A model generated the notes under the pieces. The model ran no database searches. It saw only the letters and a program-made list of their open reading frames with translations, and was not told the DNA's origin. This document shows, piece by piece, positions 29,161 to 39,674 of a DNA stretch of 64,000 nucleotides (the stretch's first letter is position 1; each line of letters opens with the position of its first letter). Source of the DNA: Rhodococcus sp. ABRD24. Its GTDB lineage: Bacteria > Actinomycetota > Actinomycetes > Mycobacteriales > Mycobacteriaceae. Where the stretch lies: NCBI RefSeq assembly GCF_004328705.1, contig NZ_CP035319.1, positions 1,178,001 through 1,242,000 on the forward strand, written 5' to 3'. The position numbers and the translations under genes are program-made.

Positions 29161-30126
29161 TCAGGGAGTCGACTGCTGTGTACTGCCGGTCGACCCGCTC
29201 GGCAGTTTGCTGGTGGTGGTCGTGAACGGGGGAGACGTCGTCGGCCCGGGCGACTCCGTGCCCGAGTCGCCGGGGCTCGGCGTCTGGGTGGGCGACGGCA
29301 GCGTCGTCACGGGTGCGGACGGCTCGACGGGCACCGACGTGGCCGAAGTGAGCGGCAGCGGGATGACGGACGTGCCAGGTGATCCGGTCTGCGGCGCCGG
29401 AGTCTGCGGAACGCCCGATGTGCTGCCTCCCGGAGTGTTCGACGGGGGCCCAGCCGGTAACGAAGGCACCTGCGGCGGAACTGCCTTCTGCAACTCGGCG
29501 AGCAGACGCTCCCGCCATCCATTCAGCTGATCGCGTGTTCTCGCCTCGTTGACGGCGCTGGCCCGTGCACTGGCGGAATCGAGCTTGGCCCGCGCACCGG
29601 CCGCATCGCCCGACGCGATGAGCCGTTCGGCGTCCTCGAGATTGGACGTCGTGTCGATCTTCGCGACGGTCGAGTTCGCCTTCTCCGAGAAGACGACCTG
29701 CGTGATCCCCCACAGCGGATCGCCGGGTTCGGCGTTGTACGAGAAGACCGTCATGCCCCCCATCGCGATCGCCACGACGGCAGCCGCCGCGGCAACGGGG
29801 CGGAGCAGACGGAGTTGGTTCCGGCCGGAGCGGCTGCGGGTGGTGAGCGCCTCCTGCGCCCCCAGCTCCCGGCTGACCCGAGCGACGATGTCGTCGAGGT
29901 CCGGCTCGGCCGGCATGGGCTGCGCCAGGATCTCGGTGCGCCAGTTCGCCAGCAAGGCGGCGACCTGATACTCCTCCGGGCTGTCGGTGGCAACTGGACC
30001 GTCGCCGACGATCGCGTCGATCAGCGCGTCGTCGCGGCGCACCGCCGCAACATCGACCGGCATGCCGTTTCCGGCGAGATCGGCAAAGGGATCGCGCTGC
30101 TCGCCACCCCTGTCTCCCCTAGCCAT
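29161..30126 (-). CDS. rsdA: Anti-sigma-D factor RsdA
   Basis: A 321-residue membrane protein. The cytoplasmic N-terminal part carries the sigma-binding region (DVAAVRRDDALIDAIVGDG). One transmembrane helix (VAAAAAVVAIAMGGMTVF) is at about residues 110-128, followed by an extracytoplasmic domain ending in a Pro/Ser/Thr-rich tail. The family holds SigD inactive until proteolysis releases it. The ATG at 30126 overlaps the sigD stop codon by 8 bases; a GTG at 30135 is an alternative. The order sigD-rsdA is that of M. tuberculosis Rv3414c-Rv3413c. Confidence 0.9.
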   Translation of the reverse strand: MARGDRGGEQRDPFADLAGNGMPVDVAAVRRDDALIDAIVGDGPVATDSPEEYQVAALLANWRTEILAQPMPAEPDLDDIVARVSRELGAQEALTTRSRSGRNQLRLLRPVAAAAAVVAIAMGGMTVFSYNAEPGDPLWGITQVVFSEKANSTVAKIDTTSNLEDAERLIASGDAAGARAKLDSASARASAVNEARTRDQLNGWRERLLAELQKAVPPQVPSLPAGPPSNTPGGSTSGVPQTPAPQTGSPGTSVIPLPLTSATSVPVEPSAPVTTLPSPTQTPSPGDSGTESPGPTTSPPFTTTTSKLPSGSTGSTQQSTP

Positions 30127-30697
30127 GCCTCTCACCTGCTCTCGTCACTTCCTTCTTCAACTTGGCGAGGGCTCGGTGTTGAGCCACCCGCACAGCTCCC
30201 GCGGTGCTTCCGACCGCGGCCGCCGTCTCCTCGGCCGACAGACCGACGACCAGCCGGAGCACGAGGATCTCGCGATGCTTCTCGGGAAGCGTTTCCAGCA
30301 ATGCGCTCATCTGTCGGCTCGCTTCCGAGTTCAGCGCCCGTTCCTCTGGACTGTCCTCGGCGGATACGACATCTGGTACTTCTGCAACCGGATCGGATTT
30401 GTTACGCGCCGCGTTTCGGTGTGCATCCGCCACCTTGTGAGCGGCGATACCGTAGACGAATGCCATGAAGGGGCGACCCTGATCCTGGTACCGCGGAAGT
30501 GCCGTCATGACAGCAAGGCACACCTCCTGCGCCACGTCATCCGCTGAGAGCTGACCCCGCTCAGCAGCACCGACCCTCGCTCTGCAATACCGCACAACCA
30601 GGGGGCGAATACTCTTGAGGACCTGGGCCAGAGCATTCCGATCGCCCTGCGCGGCTGCAGTGACGGCGGAGTTCAACTCCTCACCCGTGTTAGACAT
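30119..30697 (-). CDS. sigD: ECF RNA polymerase sigma factor SigD
   Basis: A 192-residue ECF sigma factor. Region 2 includes LSADDVAQEVCLAVMTALPRY and FVYGIAAHKVADAHR. Region 4 has LPEKHREILVLRLVVGLSAEE and STAGAVRVAQHRAL. The ATG at 30697 gives MSNTGEELNSAV; the longer reading to 30808 is compositionally poor. It is translationally coupled to its anti-sigma gene rsdA. In mycobacteria SigD responds to starvation. Confidence 0.92.
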   Translation of the reverse strand: MSNTGEELNSAVTAAAQGDRNALAQVLKSIRPLVVRYCRARVGAAERGQLSADDVAQEVCLAVMTALPRYQDQGRPFMAFVYGIAAHKVADAHRNAARNKSDPVAEVPDVVSAEDSPEERALNSEASRQMSALLETLPEKHREILVLRLVVGLSAEETAAAVGSTAGAVRVAQHRALAKLKKEVTRAGERHG

Positions 30698-30826
30698 CGT
30701 CAGCAAGAATCCTGGCGTTACAGTGGCACGTCCCCCCAGCCGGGTGTGCTTCCGCCTCACGGCGGAACGCTTGTAAGAGTAACGACACCGTTCGGCCCGA
30801 CCGTGCATCGTTCGAAAATCGGGTCA

Positions 30827-31621
30827 TCATTCCTGGAACCTTCCGCCTCGACGGGCGATCATGGCGCGGCATTCGTCCCGAACCTCGCCCGCACGGGAGC
30901 TCGGCGCCAAGTTCTCGAGGAGCATGGCCGCCGCCCACCGCAACGGCACGAGCCCGTGGGCACCGGCCGCAGCGAGAACGCGCTCCGCCGTCTCGAGCGC
31001 GAGGTCCGGTTCGGGACGGCCCGTGGCTGCGGCCGCCAGCAAGAGCTCCGACTTGATCCGGTGGCGGACCGACGGACCGTCCGCGGCCCGATCGACGGCG
31101 GCCTGCGCGTGCACCGTCGCGGTGACGAAGTCGCCGGACGCGAGTGATATCTCCGCCGTGACCCAGTTCAAGCGGATGTGCTGACGCCAGAGCCGATTCT
31201 CGTCACCCACCATTGTCAGGTAGGTCCCGCATCGTTCGAGTAACCGGCGTCCGAGCGCCAACCGGCCGCACCCGAGGGCGGCGGCCGCCAGCCCGGTCAG
31301 TGCGTCGCAGCGTGCCTCAAGCCACCAGTGGTCGTCCGCGCGCCGCATCCCGACCAATGCCAGGGCGGCGCCGTCGAAGGCCGACGCGCGAGCGTGCGAT
31401 CCGAGCTGACGCAGCAGCGATGCCTGCGTGCTCGCGGCCAGCGCCGCGATCTCCGGCCGGGTCGTCGACAACTGCCGCAGATCGTCGAGTTCGGCCCGCG
31501 CTCGGGCGTAGCGCCCCTGCCCGCCGAGCGCGACGGCACCCATCCACCGCCCCACCGGATCGGAGGGCAACGGCAGGGGGAACCGGCCCGGGTTTGATCC
31601 GAACGCAACGTCGCGCAGCAT
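30827..31621 (-). CDS. Rv3415c-like helical repeat protein
   Basis: A 264-residue, alanine- and leucine-rich, all-helical protein whose spacing of small residues resembles TPR repeats (for example RYARARAELDDLRQL and GRLALGRRLLERCGTYL). Position between sigD and whiB3 and length match M. tuberculosis Rv3415c, a conserved hypothetical. No catalytic motif. It lies 129 bases upstream of sigD on the same strand and might be co-transcribed. Confidence 0.75.
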   Translation of the reverse strand: MLRDVAFGSNPGRFPLPLPSDPVGRWMGAVALGGQGRYARARAELDDLRQLSTTRPEIAALAASTQASLLRQLGSHARASAFDGAALALVGMRRADDHWWLEARCDALTGLAAAALGCGRLALGRRLLERCGTYLTMVGDENRLWRQHIRLNWVTAEISLASGDFVTATVHAQAAVDRAADGPSVRHRIKSELLLAAAATGRPEPDLALETAERVLAAAGAHGLVPLRWAAAMLLENLAPSSRAGEVRDECRAMIARRGGRFQE

Positions 31622-32115
31622 CGGGCGATCATCGCACTGCCCGCCCCGCTGATTTCATCCGATACCGCTTGAAGAACAGTCCAACCGACCCGATCCCTCA
31701 AACTGGACGACCGTTTAAGCTCATATCTGCACCATAAGTGCGGTGCATGGTTCGAAACATGATTCAATCTTGAAGAATATGCGACAGTGAGGTTAACGGG
31801 AATCGTCGCCGACGGCTCACACGGACTCAGTCCGCGGCCTCAAATAAGACGATCGTCCAGGTGAGGACCGGGCAGGGCTACGCTGGCGCTATCCCGCACG
31901 GGACCAAACACAATCACAGCGCCTGCGCGATGTAAATGTCCAACGCGTTAATTCTGTGACCGCGGGATATGCAAATCGCCACTTGTCGAAACTATTGACG
32001 AGATTTCATATACGCCTTTACGGTTGCGGGGCGTGACCGTTTACATGGTCCCGGCGTCGTGAGGCGTTCGGGCCGCTCGCAGCTTCACCGTGAGCCTGCA
32101 TACAGAGGAGTCCTG
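31622..32115. other. Long divergent intergenic region upstream of whiB3
   Basis: These 494 bases hold no convincing ORF and are AT-richer than the flanks between about 31690 and 32030. They separate whiB3 from the divergent Rv3415c-like gene, so they carry both promoters and a long control region. Apart from the promoter-like pair at 31983-32011 I see no defined element. Confidence 0.55.
31983..32011 (+). promoter_or_regulatory. Candidate whiB3 promoter
   Basis: TTGTCG and TCATAT are separated by 17 bases, about 105 bases before the whiB3 start; TTGACG at 31995 is an alternative -35. It lies in the AT-rich part of the intergenic region. Weak motif evidence only. Confidence 0.3.
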
Positions 32116-32406
32116 ATGGCTGTTCCGAATCACCTTCCCGGCCCGAATGCCGACGTCTGGGACTGGCAGATCCACGGACTGTGTCGTGGGGTGGATTCCG
32201 CAGTGTTCTTCCATCCCGACGGTGAGCGTGGCCGTGCCCGCGCACAGCGGGAGAACCGAGCCAAGGAGATGTGCCGACGGTGCCCCGTGCTCGCCCAGTG
32301 CCGCAATCACGCGCTGGCGGTGTGTGAGCCGTACGGCATCTGGGGCGGGATGTCGGAGGCCGAGCGCGAACTTCACACTCGCCAGATGCGTCGCCGGATC
32401 GCCTGA
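32116..32406 (+). CDS. whiB3: WhiB3, [4Fe-4S] redox-sensing transcriptional regulator
   Basis: A 96-residue WhiB protein. Cluster ligands are Cys23, Cys53, Cys56 and Cys62 (the last three in EMCRRCPVLAQC), followed by the GIWGG turn (74-78) and a basic C-terminal tail (RQMRRRIA). GAGGAG stands six bases before the ATG. Location upstream of groEL1 and downstream of the sigD block matches Rv3416. WhiB3 links redox state to lipid metabolism and interacts with the principal sigma factor in mycobacteria. Confidence 0.94.
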   Translation: MAVPNHLPGPNADVWDWQIHGLCRGVDSAVFFHPDGERGRARAQRENRAKEMCRRCPVLAQCRNHALAVCEPYGIWGGMSEAERELHTRQMRRRIA

Positions 32407-32448
32407 GCCGACGACCCCCGTTCATCCGGGGGGTGAAGGAGCCACATG

Positions 32449-32488
32449 CAGCCCCCGGGGCGCCGAGATCTCGGCGCCCCGGGGGCTG
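32449..32488 (+). terminator. Large perfect palindrome, probable whiB3 terminator
   Basis: A perfect 40-base palindrome (20-base arms, no spacer, centre GAGATCTC) of extreme G/C content lies 42 bases after the whiB3 stop. It would form a very stable hairpin. No clear U-tract follows, so it may also act as an mRNA-stabilising structure. Confidence 0.7.
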
Positions 32489-32523
32489 TGCGCCCTCCTT
32501 TCGACGTCACCTCTGCCCCCGAC

Positions 32524-32550
32524 CCATCCGGGACAGTCCGCGCTCCGAAG
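32524..32550 (+). promoter_or_regulatory. Candidate SigK-dependent promoter of the fasciclin lipoprotein gene
   Basis: CCATCC (32524-32529) and CCGAAG (32545-32550) are separated by 15 bases. This is close to the CCATCC-N15/16-CCGAAT consensus that I recall for mycobacterial SigK promoters of mpt70/mpt83. It lies 46 bases before the ATG of a fasciclin-domain gene that is itself followed by sigK-rskA. Confidence 0.6.
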
Positions 32551-32595
32551 CCCTCCCTGACAGTGCAGAACACCACCCGTCAGGAAGGCAGTCTC

Positions 32596-33267
32596 ATGAG
32601 CATCAAGACGTCCCGCACAGTTGCCGTCGCCGCCGCCGCTTCGATCGCGCTCCTCGGCGTCGCTGCGTGTTCGTCCGACGACTCGTCGGACAACTCCACG
32701 ACCTCGAGTTCCGCCACGATGTCCAGCACCCAATCGAGCGAGTCCGCAATGGCGCCGTCCGGCAGCGCCGCACCTGCCGCGGACCTGGTCGGCCCGGGTT
32801 GCGCGGAGTACGCGGCAACCGTCCCCTCCGGCCCCGGCTCCGTTGCCGGAATGGCGCAGGACCCGGTCGCGGTCGCAGCGTCGAACAACCCGATGCTGAC
32901 GACACTCACGGCCGCGGTGTCCGGCGAGCTCAATCCGGACGTCAACCTCGTCGGCACCCTCAACGGTGGCCAGTTCACGGTGTTCGCACCGACGGACGCG
33001 GCTTTCGCCAAGCTGGATCCGGCGACCGTGGACACACTGAAGACCGATGACGCGCTGCTGACGAAGATCCTCACCTACCACGTCGTTCCGGGACAGTTGG
33101 CGCCCAGCGAGATCGACGGCACACACACGACGGTCGAGGGCTCCGACGTCACCGTCACCGGGTCCGGCGACAACCTGAAGGTCAACACGGCCGGCGTCGT
33201 ATGCGGCGGCGTCAAGACCGCCAATGCAACGGTGTACCTCGTGGACTCGGTCCTGATGCCGCAGTAA
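32596..33267 (+). CDS. Fasciclin (FAS1) domain lipoprotein, MPT83/MPT70-like
   Basis: A 223-residue exported lipoprotein. The signal peptide ends in the lipobox LLGVAAC (Cys25), followed by a Ser/Thr-rich linker. One FAS1 domain follows (from about residue 85: [25 protein letters not shown] and the C-terminal [11 protein letters not shown]). This is the MPT83/MPT70 type of surface antigen, a classic SigK target in mycobacteria. The presence of sigK-rskA 65 bases downstream and a SigK-like promoter upstream suggests a self-contained regulon. Upstream in-frame codons back to 32446 run through the whiB3 terminator and are rejected. Confidence 0.92.
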   Translation: MSIKTSRTVAVAAAASIALLGVAACSSDDSSDNSTTSSSATMSSTQSSESAMAPSGSAAPAADLVGPGCAEYAATVPSGPGSVAGMAQDPVAVAASNNPMLTTLTAAVSGELNPDVNLVGTLNGGQFTVFAPTDAAFAKLDPATVDTLKTDDALLTKILTYHVVPGQLAPSEIDGTHTTVEGSDVTVTGSGDNLKVNTAGVVCGGVKTANATVYLVDSVLMPQ

Positions 33268-33332
33268 TCACGAGGGCCGGCGGTCTTCGACCACAGAACG
33301 ACTAGCCGCCCCAATCCGAGAGGATCCGGCCG

Positions 33333-33998
33333 ATGGACGCTACGGTAGTCCTCGATGCAATCGAACGGCGCCACGTGAATTCGGCCGGATCCTCCGGCGG
33401 CGATGACTTCTGCCCTGCCGACAACCGAAATCTCATCGCCGCCCGCCACGAAGAGTCGATTCGGCTGCGAAAGCTGTTGGCGAGTATCGCCGAGGGCGAT
33501 CGTGCGGCGTTCGCAGACTTCTATGACCGGACCGGCGCGCGGGTATACGGAATGGTCCTGCGGGTCCTGCGCGATCCAGGCTTCTCGGAGGAGACCACAC
33601 AGGAGGTCTACCTCCAGGTATGGAAGTCGGCGACAAGTTACGATCCCGAACGCGGGTCACCGATGTCGTGGCTCATGACTCTCGCCCATCGACGGGCGAT
33701 CGACCGGGTCCGCTCGGAGCAGTCTCACTCCGACCGCGAGGTGGTCTACGAGACCACGAATCGCGTGGATGCGTTCGACCAAGTGACGGAAGAGGTCCAG
33801 CACCGTGCCGAACGGCAGGCAGTTCTGGACTGTCTCCAGACACTCACCGACATACAGCGGCAATCCGTGACACTCGCCTACTACGGCGGCCGAACCTATC
33901 GTGAGGTGGCTGCCGACCTCGGGGTCGCGGTGCCCACGGTCAAGTCCCGGATCAGAGACGGATTGACAAGGCTCAGAGGATGTCTGGGGGTGATGTGA
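33333..33998 (+). CDS. sigK: ECF RNA polymerase sigma factor SigK
   Basis: A 221-residue ECF sigma factor. Region 2 includes DRAAFADFYDRTGARVYGMV and ETTQEVYLQVWKSATSYDP with SPMSWLMTLAHRRAIDRVRSEQS. Region 4 has LTDIQRQSVTLAYYGGRTYREVA and VAVPTVKSRIRDGLTRLR. These features and the downstream RskA-type gene one base after the stop identify SigK. The adjacent fasciclin gene is a probable target. Confidence 0.9.
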   Translation: MDATVVLDAIERRHVNSAGSSGGDDFCPADNRNLIAARHEESIRLRKLLASIAEGDRAAFADFYDRTGARVYGMVLRVLRDPGFSEETTQEVYLQVWKSATSYDPERGSPMSWLMTLAHRRAIDRVRSEQSHSDREVVYETTNRVDAFDQVTEEVQHRAERQAVLDCLQTLTDIQRQSVTLAYYGGRTYREVAADLGVAVPTVKSRIRDGLTRLRGCLGVM

Positions 33999-33999
33999 G

Positions 34000-34704
34000 A
34001 TGGACGACGACCTGATCGAGTGGGCGCACGCCGACGCATTGCACGCCCTCGACGACTCCGACCGGCGCGAACTCGACGCACGACTGGCCGCGGCAGACGC
34101 GGCGGCCCGAGCCGAGTTCGACACCGCGGTGCGGCTCGCCCGCGAGACGATGGCGGTGGCCAGCTCCCTCGTCGCGGTCACCCCACCCAGCTCACTGCGC
34201 CACAATCTGCTGGAGCAGGTGCCGGGTGACGAGATCGCCGCCCGGCGAAACCCGAGGCGCGGCTGGCGGATTGCCATTGCATCGGTGGCCGCAGCCGCAG
34301 CCCTGCTGGCCGGTGGCGTCGTGGTCGGCCGTCAAATCACGGAAACCGTACCGCCCCCGTCGATCTCCGCGCAGATCATGGACGCCCCCGATATGCAGTC
34401 GTCCTCGGCCGCGATTCCCGGGGGCGGCACCGCGACCGCGATGTACTCCAAGCAAGCCAACGCGGCCATGCTCGTGATGAACGGTGTCGCTCCGCCCCAG
34501 CCGGATTCGGTGTACCAGATGTGGCTCATGGGCGGCGCGCAGCCGGTGTCGGCGGGAACGATGTCACCCGAACAGGTCTCCCCAACCACGACCGCGGTCC
34601 TCGAGGGCATCGACGGTGCCACGAAGCTCGGCTTCACGATCGAGCCGCCCGGCGGTTCGGCAACCCCGACGGGAACCATGTTCGCCGCGATCCCGCTCAC
34701 CTGA
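34000..34704 (+). CDS. rskA: Anti-sigma-K factor RskA
   Basis: A 234-residue membrane anti-sigma factor. The N-terminal zinc-less anti-sigma domain (DLIEWAHADALHALDDSDRR) is cytoplasmic. One helix (IAIASVAAAAALLAGGVVVG, about 92-111) spans the membrane, and an extracytoplasmic domain with SVYQMWLMGGAQPVSAG is typical of RskA C-termini. It starts one base after the sigK stop, so the pair is co-translated. Release of SigK would require regulated proteolysis. Confidence 0.92.
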   Translation: MDDDLIEWAHADALHALDDSDRRELDARLAAADAAARAEFDTAVRLARETMAVASSLVAVTPPSSLRHNLLEQVPGDEIAARRNPRRGWRIAIASVAAAAALLAGGVVVGRQITETVPPPSISAQIMDAPDMQSSSAAIPGGGTATAMYSKQANAAMLVMNGVAPPQPDSVYQMWLMGGAQPVSAGTMSPEQVSPTTTAVLEGIDGATKLGFTIEPPGGSATPTGTMFAAIPLT

Positions 34705-34725
34705 CCGCACTCGGTCGACCTCGAG

Positions 34726-34771
34726 AATGTCGAGGCCCCCCGGACGATTTCGTCCGGGGGGCCTCGACATT
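34726..34771. terminator. Bidirectional terminator between rskA and groEL1
   Basis: Perfect 21-base arms (34726-34746 and 34751-34771, starting AATGTCGAGG) with an ATTT loop lie between the convergent genes. Confidence 0.9.
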
Positions 34772-34790
34772 TCGGCAACTGCCGAGTGGA

Positions 34791-36518
<1,728 letters not shown>

Positions 36519-36821
36519 TTACTTGGAGACGACAGCCAGAACGTCGCGCGCCGAAAGGATCAGGTACTCCTGACCGGCGTACTTGATCTCGGTTCCGCCG
36601 TACTTGCTGTAGATGACGGTGTCGCCTTCCTGGACGTCCAGGGGGATGCGCTTCTCGCCATCCTCGTCCCAGCGGCCGGGACCAACAGCGACGACGGTGC
36701 CCTCCTGGGGCTTCTCCTTCGCCGTGTCGGGGATGACGAGGCCGGAGGCAGTCGTCGTCTCGGCCTCGTTGGCCTGGACGAGGATCTTGTCCTCGAGCGG
36801 CTTGATGTTCACGCTCGCCAC
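36519..36821 (-). CDS. groES: 10 kDa co-chaperonin GroES
   Basis: A 100-residue Gro[26 protein letters not shown] with the mobile loop region, and [19 protein letters not shown] near the end. The GTG at 36821 follows GGAGGG with a six-base spacer; in-frame codons back to 36893 lack GroES similarity. It caps the GroEL chamber and is co-transcribed with groEL1. Confidence 0.96.
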   Translation of the reverse strand: MASVNIKPLEDKILVQANEAETTTASGLVIPDTAKEKPQEGTVVAVGPGRWDEDGEKRIPLDVQEGDTVIYSKYGGTEIKYAGQEYLILSARDVLAVVSK

Positions 36822-36947
36822 GATGAGCCCTCCACTTTCAGGGGTTTGTTGGGCCCGAAGCTGCTCCTCGGACCACGATTGTTCAGTCATCACAGTGACC
36901 CTTCACAAGGCCCGTCGTCGCGGGTGCCGGGACTCGCTCGGTGTCGA

Positions 36948-36974
36948 CTAGCACTCTATACATGCGAGTGCCAG
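36948..36974 (-). promoter_or_regulatory. CIRCE element (HrcA operator) of groES-groEL1
   Basis: CTAGCACTC-N9-GAGTGCCAG matches the CIRCE consensus TTAGCACTC-N9-GAGTGCTAA at 15 of 18 arm positions. It lies 127 bases upstream of the groES start. HrcA repression and heat-shock release are expected; hrcA itself is not in the window. Confidence 0.85.
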
Positions 36975-37004
36975 CACTCAAGGGCAGTGGCCGTTCGAGC
37001 GCGC

Positions 37005-38303
37005 CTAATCGAGCACCTTGCCCTTGGTCTCGGGCATCGTAGAGACGATCACACCGGAGATCACGGCGCACACAGCGAGATAGACGAAGAAGTAGCGGCC
37101 GATTCCGGCGGACATCAGCGAGGTCATGAGCAGCGGCGCCGTACCACCGAACAAGGCGACGGTGACGTTGTACCAGGTACCGATCCCGACTCCCCGCAGC
37201 TTCGTCGGGAACATCTCGGCCATGGTGCACGGCACGATCGAGGTATTGATAGCGAACACCGACAGCCCGATCACGAACAGAATCAGCATGTTCCCCAGAC
37301 CGGGGCCGATGAGGAACGATGCCGGAACGGTGAACACCGCCATGAAGGCGCAGTAGAACAGCAGCTGCGGCTTACGCCCGAAGCGGTCGGACATCGCGCC
37401 GGCCGGGTACTGGAGCGCGATGAAGAAGACGCTGCCGATCGCCAGCGCCGTGAAGACGTCGGACGCGTCGGCGCCCTCGCTCTTGACCGCATAGGGCGTA
37501 ATGGCCGAGTAGAAGGTGTAGTAGGCCAGGCAGGGCATCATGATGAAACCGATGAGGTGCACCACGGACCGCGGATGCGTGCGTAGCGTGGTCCGCAGCG
37601 GGTTCCGCATCTCGGCGGCGTCGGCCTGCGCCTTCTTGGACATCTCGGTCTCATCGAGGTTGCGGCGCAGCCACAGCGCGAGCAGGCCGAGCAGGCCCCC
37701 GATCACGAACGGGACGCGCCAGCCCCACGCATCGAGCTGGCCGTCGGTGAGCAGGTTGGTAGCGGCGACGCCCAGCAGCGATGCCAGCAGCACCGCGACA
37801 CCTGTCGACATGTAGTAGACCGACGAGTACCGGCCACGCCGGTCCGGCGGCGCGATCTCCGCCAGATACGATGCTGCGCTGGATGTCTCACCGCCCATCG
37901 AGATGCCCTGGACGATGCGTGCGAGCAGCAGCAGGACTGGGGCGAGCCAGCCCACCTGCCCGTAGGTGGGCAGGATTGCGAAGACCAACGAGCCGCCGGC
38001 CATCATCGAGACCGTGACGACGAGGCCCACCTTGCGACCGCGCATATCGGAGATTCGGCCGATGATGATTCCGCCGAGCGGACGGAAGAAGAACGCGAGG
38101 GCGTACGTCGCGAAGGTACTCATCAGCGCCAGCGCCTGGTTGCCAGGCGGGAAGATCTGTGTCGCGAAGTAGATCGAGAACGTTGCGTACACGGTCCAGT
38201 CGAACCATTCGATCGCATTGCCGAGGCCGGCGGCAAACAGGGCCCGAAGTGGCATGCGGTGTTTCGCGGAGGTGTCCGGTTGCGGCGGAGCAATTGCCGT
38301 CAT
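37005..38303 (-). CDS. MFS transporter, metabolite:H+ symporter (MHS) type
   Basis: A 432-residue, about twelve-helix transporter. The loop 2-3 signature is GRISDMRGRKVGL, and helix 1 has LGNAIEWFDWTVYATF, a hallmark of the MHS subgroup (ShiA, KgtP, ProP relatives) that import carboxylates, shikimate or aromatic acids. It lies next to a block of aromatic catabolism genes, so an aromatic carboxylate is a reasonable substrate guess. It is co-oriented with the upstream reductase gene. Confidence 0.85.
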   Translation of the reverse strand: MTAIAPPQPDTSAKHRMPLRALFAAGLGNAIEWFDWTVYATFSIYFATQIFPPGNQALALMSTFATYALAFFFRPLGGIIIGRISDMRGRKVGLVVTVSMMAGGSLVFAILPTYGQVGWLAPVLLLLARIVQGISMGGETSSAASYLAEIAPPDRRGRYSSVYYMSTGVAVLLASLLGVAATNLLTDGQLDAWGWRVPFVIGGLLGLLALWLRRNLDETEMSKKAQADAAEMRNPLRTTLRTHPRSVVHLIGFIMMPCLAYYTFYSAITPYAVKSEGADASDVFTALAIGSVFFIALQYPAGAMSDRFGRKPQLLFYCAFMAVFTVPASFLIGPGLGNMLILFVIGLSVFAINTSIVPCTMAEMFPTKLRGVGIGTWYNVTVALFGGTAPLLMTSLMSAGIGRYFFVYLAVCAVISGVIVSTMPETKGKVLD

Positions 38304-38465
38304 GGAGAACGCCTTTCATGGGAGCCGCCCGTGCGGATCGCTCGGGCGAAGGTGTGACTGAGACCACGTCGGCCGAAATCCTCGCCGTGACCCACACCAC
38401 GTGCGAGTGCATGTGCCGTCAGATGGAACACCTGGCGGAACCGATGCCTCGCACTCGCGAAACGA

Positions 38466-38499
38466 AAGTGGCGCCGAGGCGAATGCCCCAGCGCCACTT
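38466..38499 (-). terminator. Possible terminator downstream of the MDR dehydrogenase gene
   Basis: Nine-base arms AAGTGGCGC/GCGCCACTT (38466-38474 and 38491-38499) with a 16-base loop lie 42 bases beyond the stop codon at 38541. The long loop makes it only a moderate candidate. Confidence 0.4.
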
Positions 38500-38540
38500 G
38501 ACCGTCATCGACTGTCAGTACTACAACCCGATCCAGATGC

Positions 38541-39512
38541 TCACGAGACCTTCACCACGACCTTGCCGTTCACGTCGCCGTCGATCATTGCCTGGAACCC
38601 AGCGTGAATGTCCTGCAGAGAAATTCGACGGTCGATCTTGGGTCGCAGGCCGGTCGCCTCCATCATGCGGAGCATCGACACCAGCTCGGCACGGGTGCAT
38701 CCGGTGGACCCGAGGATCCGCTGCTGCAGGTAGAAGATGCGGGTGAGGTCGGCCGGCGGGTTGGAGCCCGACGTCGCACCGGCGATCACGATGGTGCCGC
38801 CGGGGCGCAGCGAACGCATCGAGTGCGCCCACGTGGCCTCACCGACGGTTTCGATCACGACGTCGACCTTCTCGGGCAGCCGCGCGCCGGCCTCGACCGC
38901 GGTGTGCGCACCCAGTTCGAGCGCGGTAGCGCGCTTCTCCGCGCTGCGGCTCGCGGCGTACACCTTGGCACCCGCGGCTGAAGCCAGGCTGATCGCGGCG
39001 GTCGCGACGCCGCCGCCGGCACCCTGCACGAGCACCCGGTCACCGGCCTTGATCTGCGCCTGCGTGAACAACATTCGGTACGCCGTGGTCCACGCGACGG
39101 GCAGACATGCGGCCTCGTCGAACGACAGCCACTCGGGCTTGGGGATCAGGTTGCGCCGGGGCACCACGAGGTACTCGGCAAAGGCTCCGTCGTGCTGCTC
39201 GGACAGCAGTGCGCGGCCCGGGTCGAGTGTCTCGTCGCCGCCGCCACCGTCCGCGTCGGCGATCACCGGGTAGATGATCACCTCGTTGCCGTCCTCGTCG
39301 ACACCCGCCGCGTCACAGCCCAGAATCATCGGGATCCGGTCGGCCGGGTGCCCGACACCGCGCAGCGTCCACACGTCGTGCATGTTGAGAGCGGACGATC
39401 GCACCGCGACCTTGGCCCAGCCGTCGGGAACGACCGGGTCGGGAACCTCGCGGAGTTCGAGGCCACTGAGCGGATCGTCCGCGTTCTGGGCGACGGCGAC
39501 GGCTGCGAGCAT
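38541..39512 (-). CDS. Medium-chain dehydrogenase/reductase (zinc-binding dehydrogenase family)
   Basis: A 323-residue MDR protein. The GroES-like N-terminal domain has LNMHDVWTLRGVG and ILGCDAAGVDEDG. The nucleotide-binding domain has VLVQGAGGGVATAAISLA. The catalytic-zinc Cys/His pair of true alcohol dehydrogenases is not evident, which favours a quinone-reductase or enoyl-reductase activity. ATG 39512 follows AGGAGA; an extension to 39644 reaches into the divergent dioxygenase promoter and is rejected. It is divergent from the dioxygenase operon with 162 bases between starts. Confidence 0.8.
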   Translation of the reverse strand: MLAAVAVAQNADDPLSGLELREVPDPVVPDGWAKVAVRSSALNMHDVWTLRGVGHPADRIPMILGCDAAGVDEDGNEVIIYPVIADADGGGGDETLDPGRALLSEQHDGAFAEYLVVPRRNLIPKPEWLSFDEAACLPVAWTTAYRMLFTQAQIKAGDRVLVQGAGGGVATAAISLASAAGAKVYAASRSAEKRATALELGAHTAVEAGARLPEKVDVVIETVGEATWAHSMRSLRPGGTIVIAGATSGSNPPADLTRIFYLQQRILGSTGCTRAELVSMLRMMEATGLRPKIDRRISLQDIHAGFQAMIDGDVNGKVVVKVS

Positions 39513-39674
39513 GGATTCTCCTGTGCTGTCGGACACAACCACGCCGATGCTGCGGTTGCGAAATACGTGTTCGGGTAACCATGTTCGACGCCACCCGGAT
39601 CCCACGCGAGGAGCCGTTCCGTACCTCGGCACGACTGCTGGCATCGGAGGTCACCGCGAGAGTCTCCTGTATGC

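Noticed and set aside
30697..30721. GTAACG-N16-CGAT on the minus strand, resembling a SigD promoter, before sigD
   Set aside because: The CGAT element overlaps the sigD ATG, so transcription would start inside the gene. Chance match is more likely unless the true start is further downstream.
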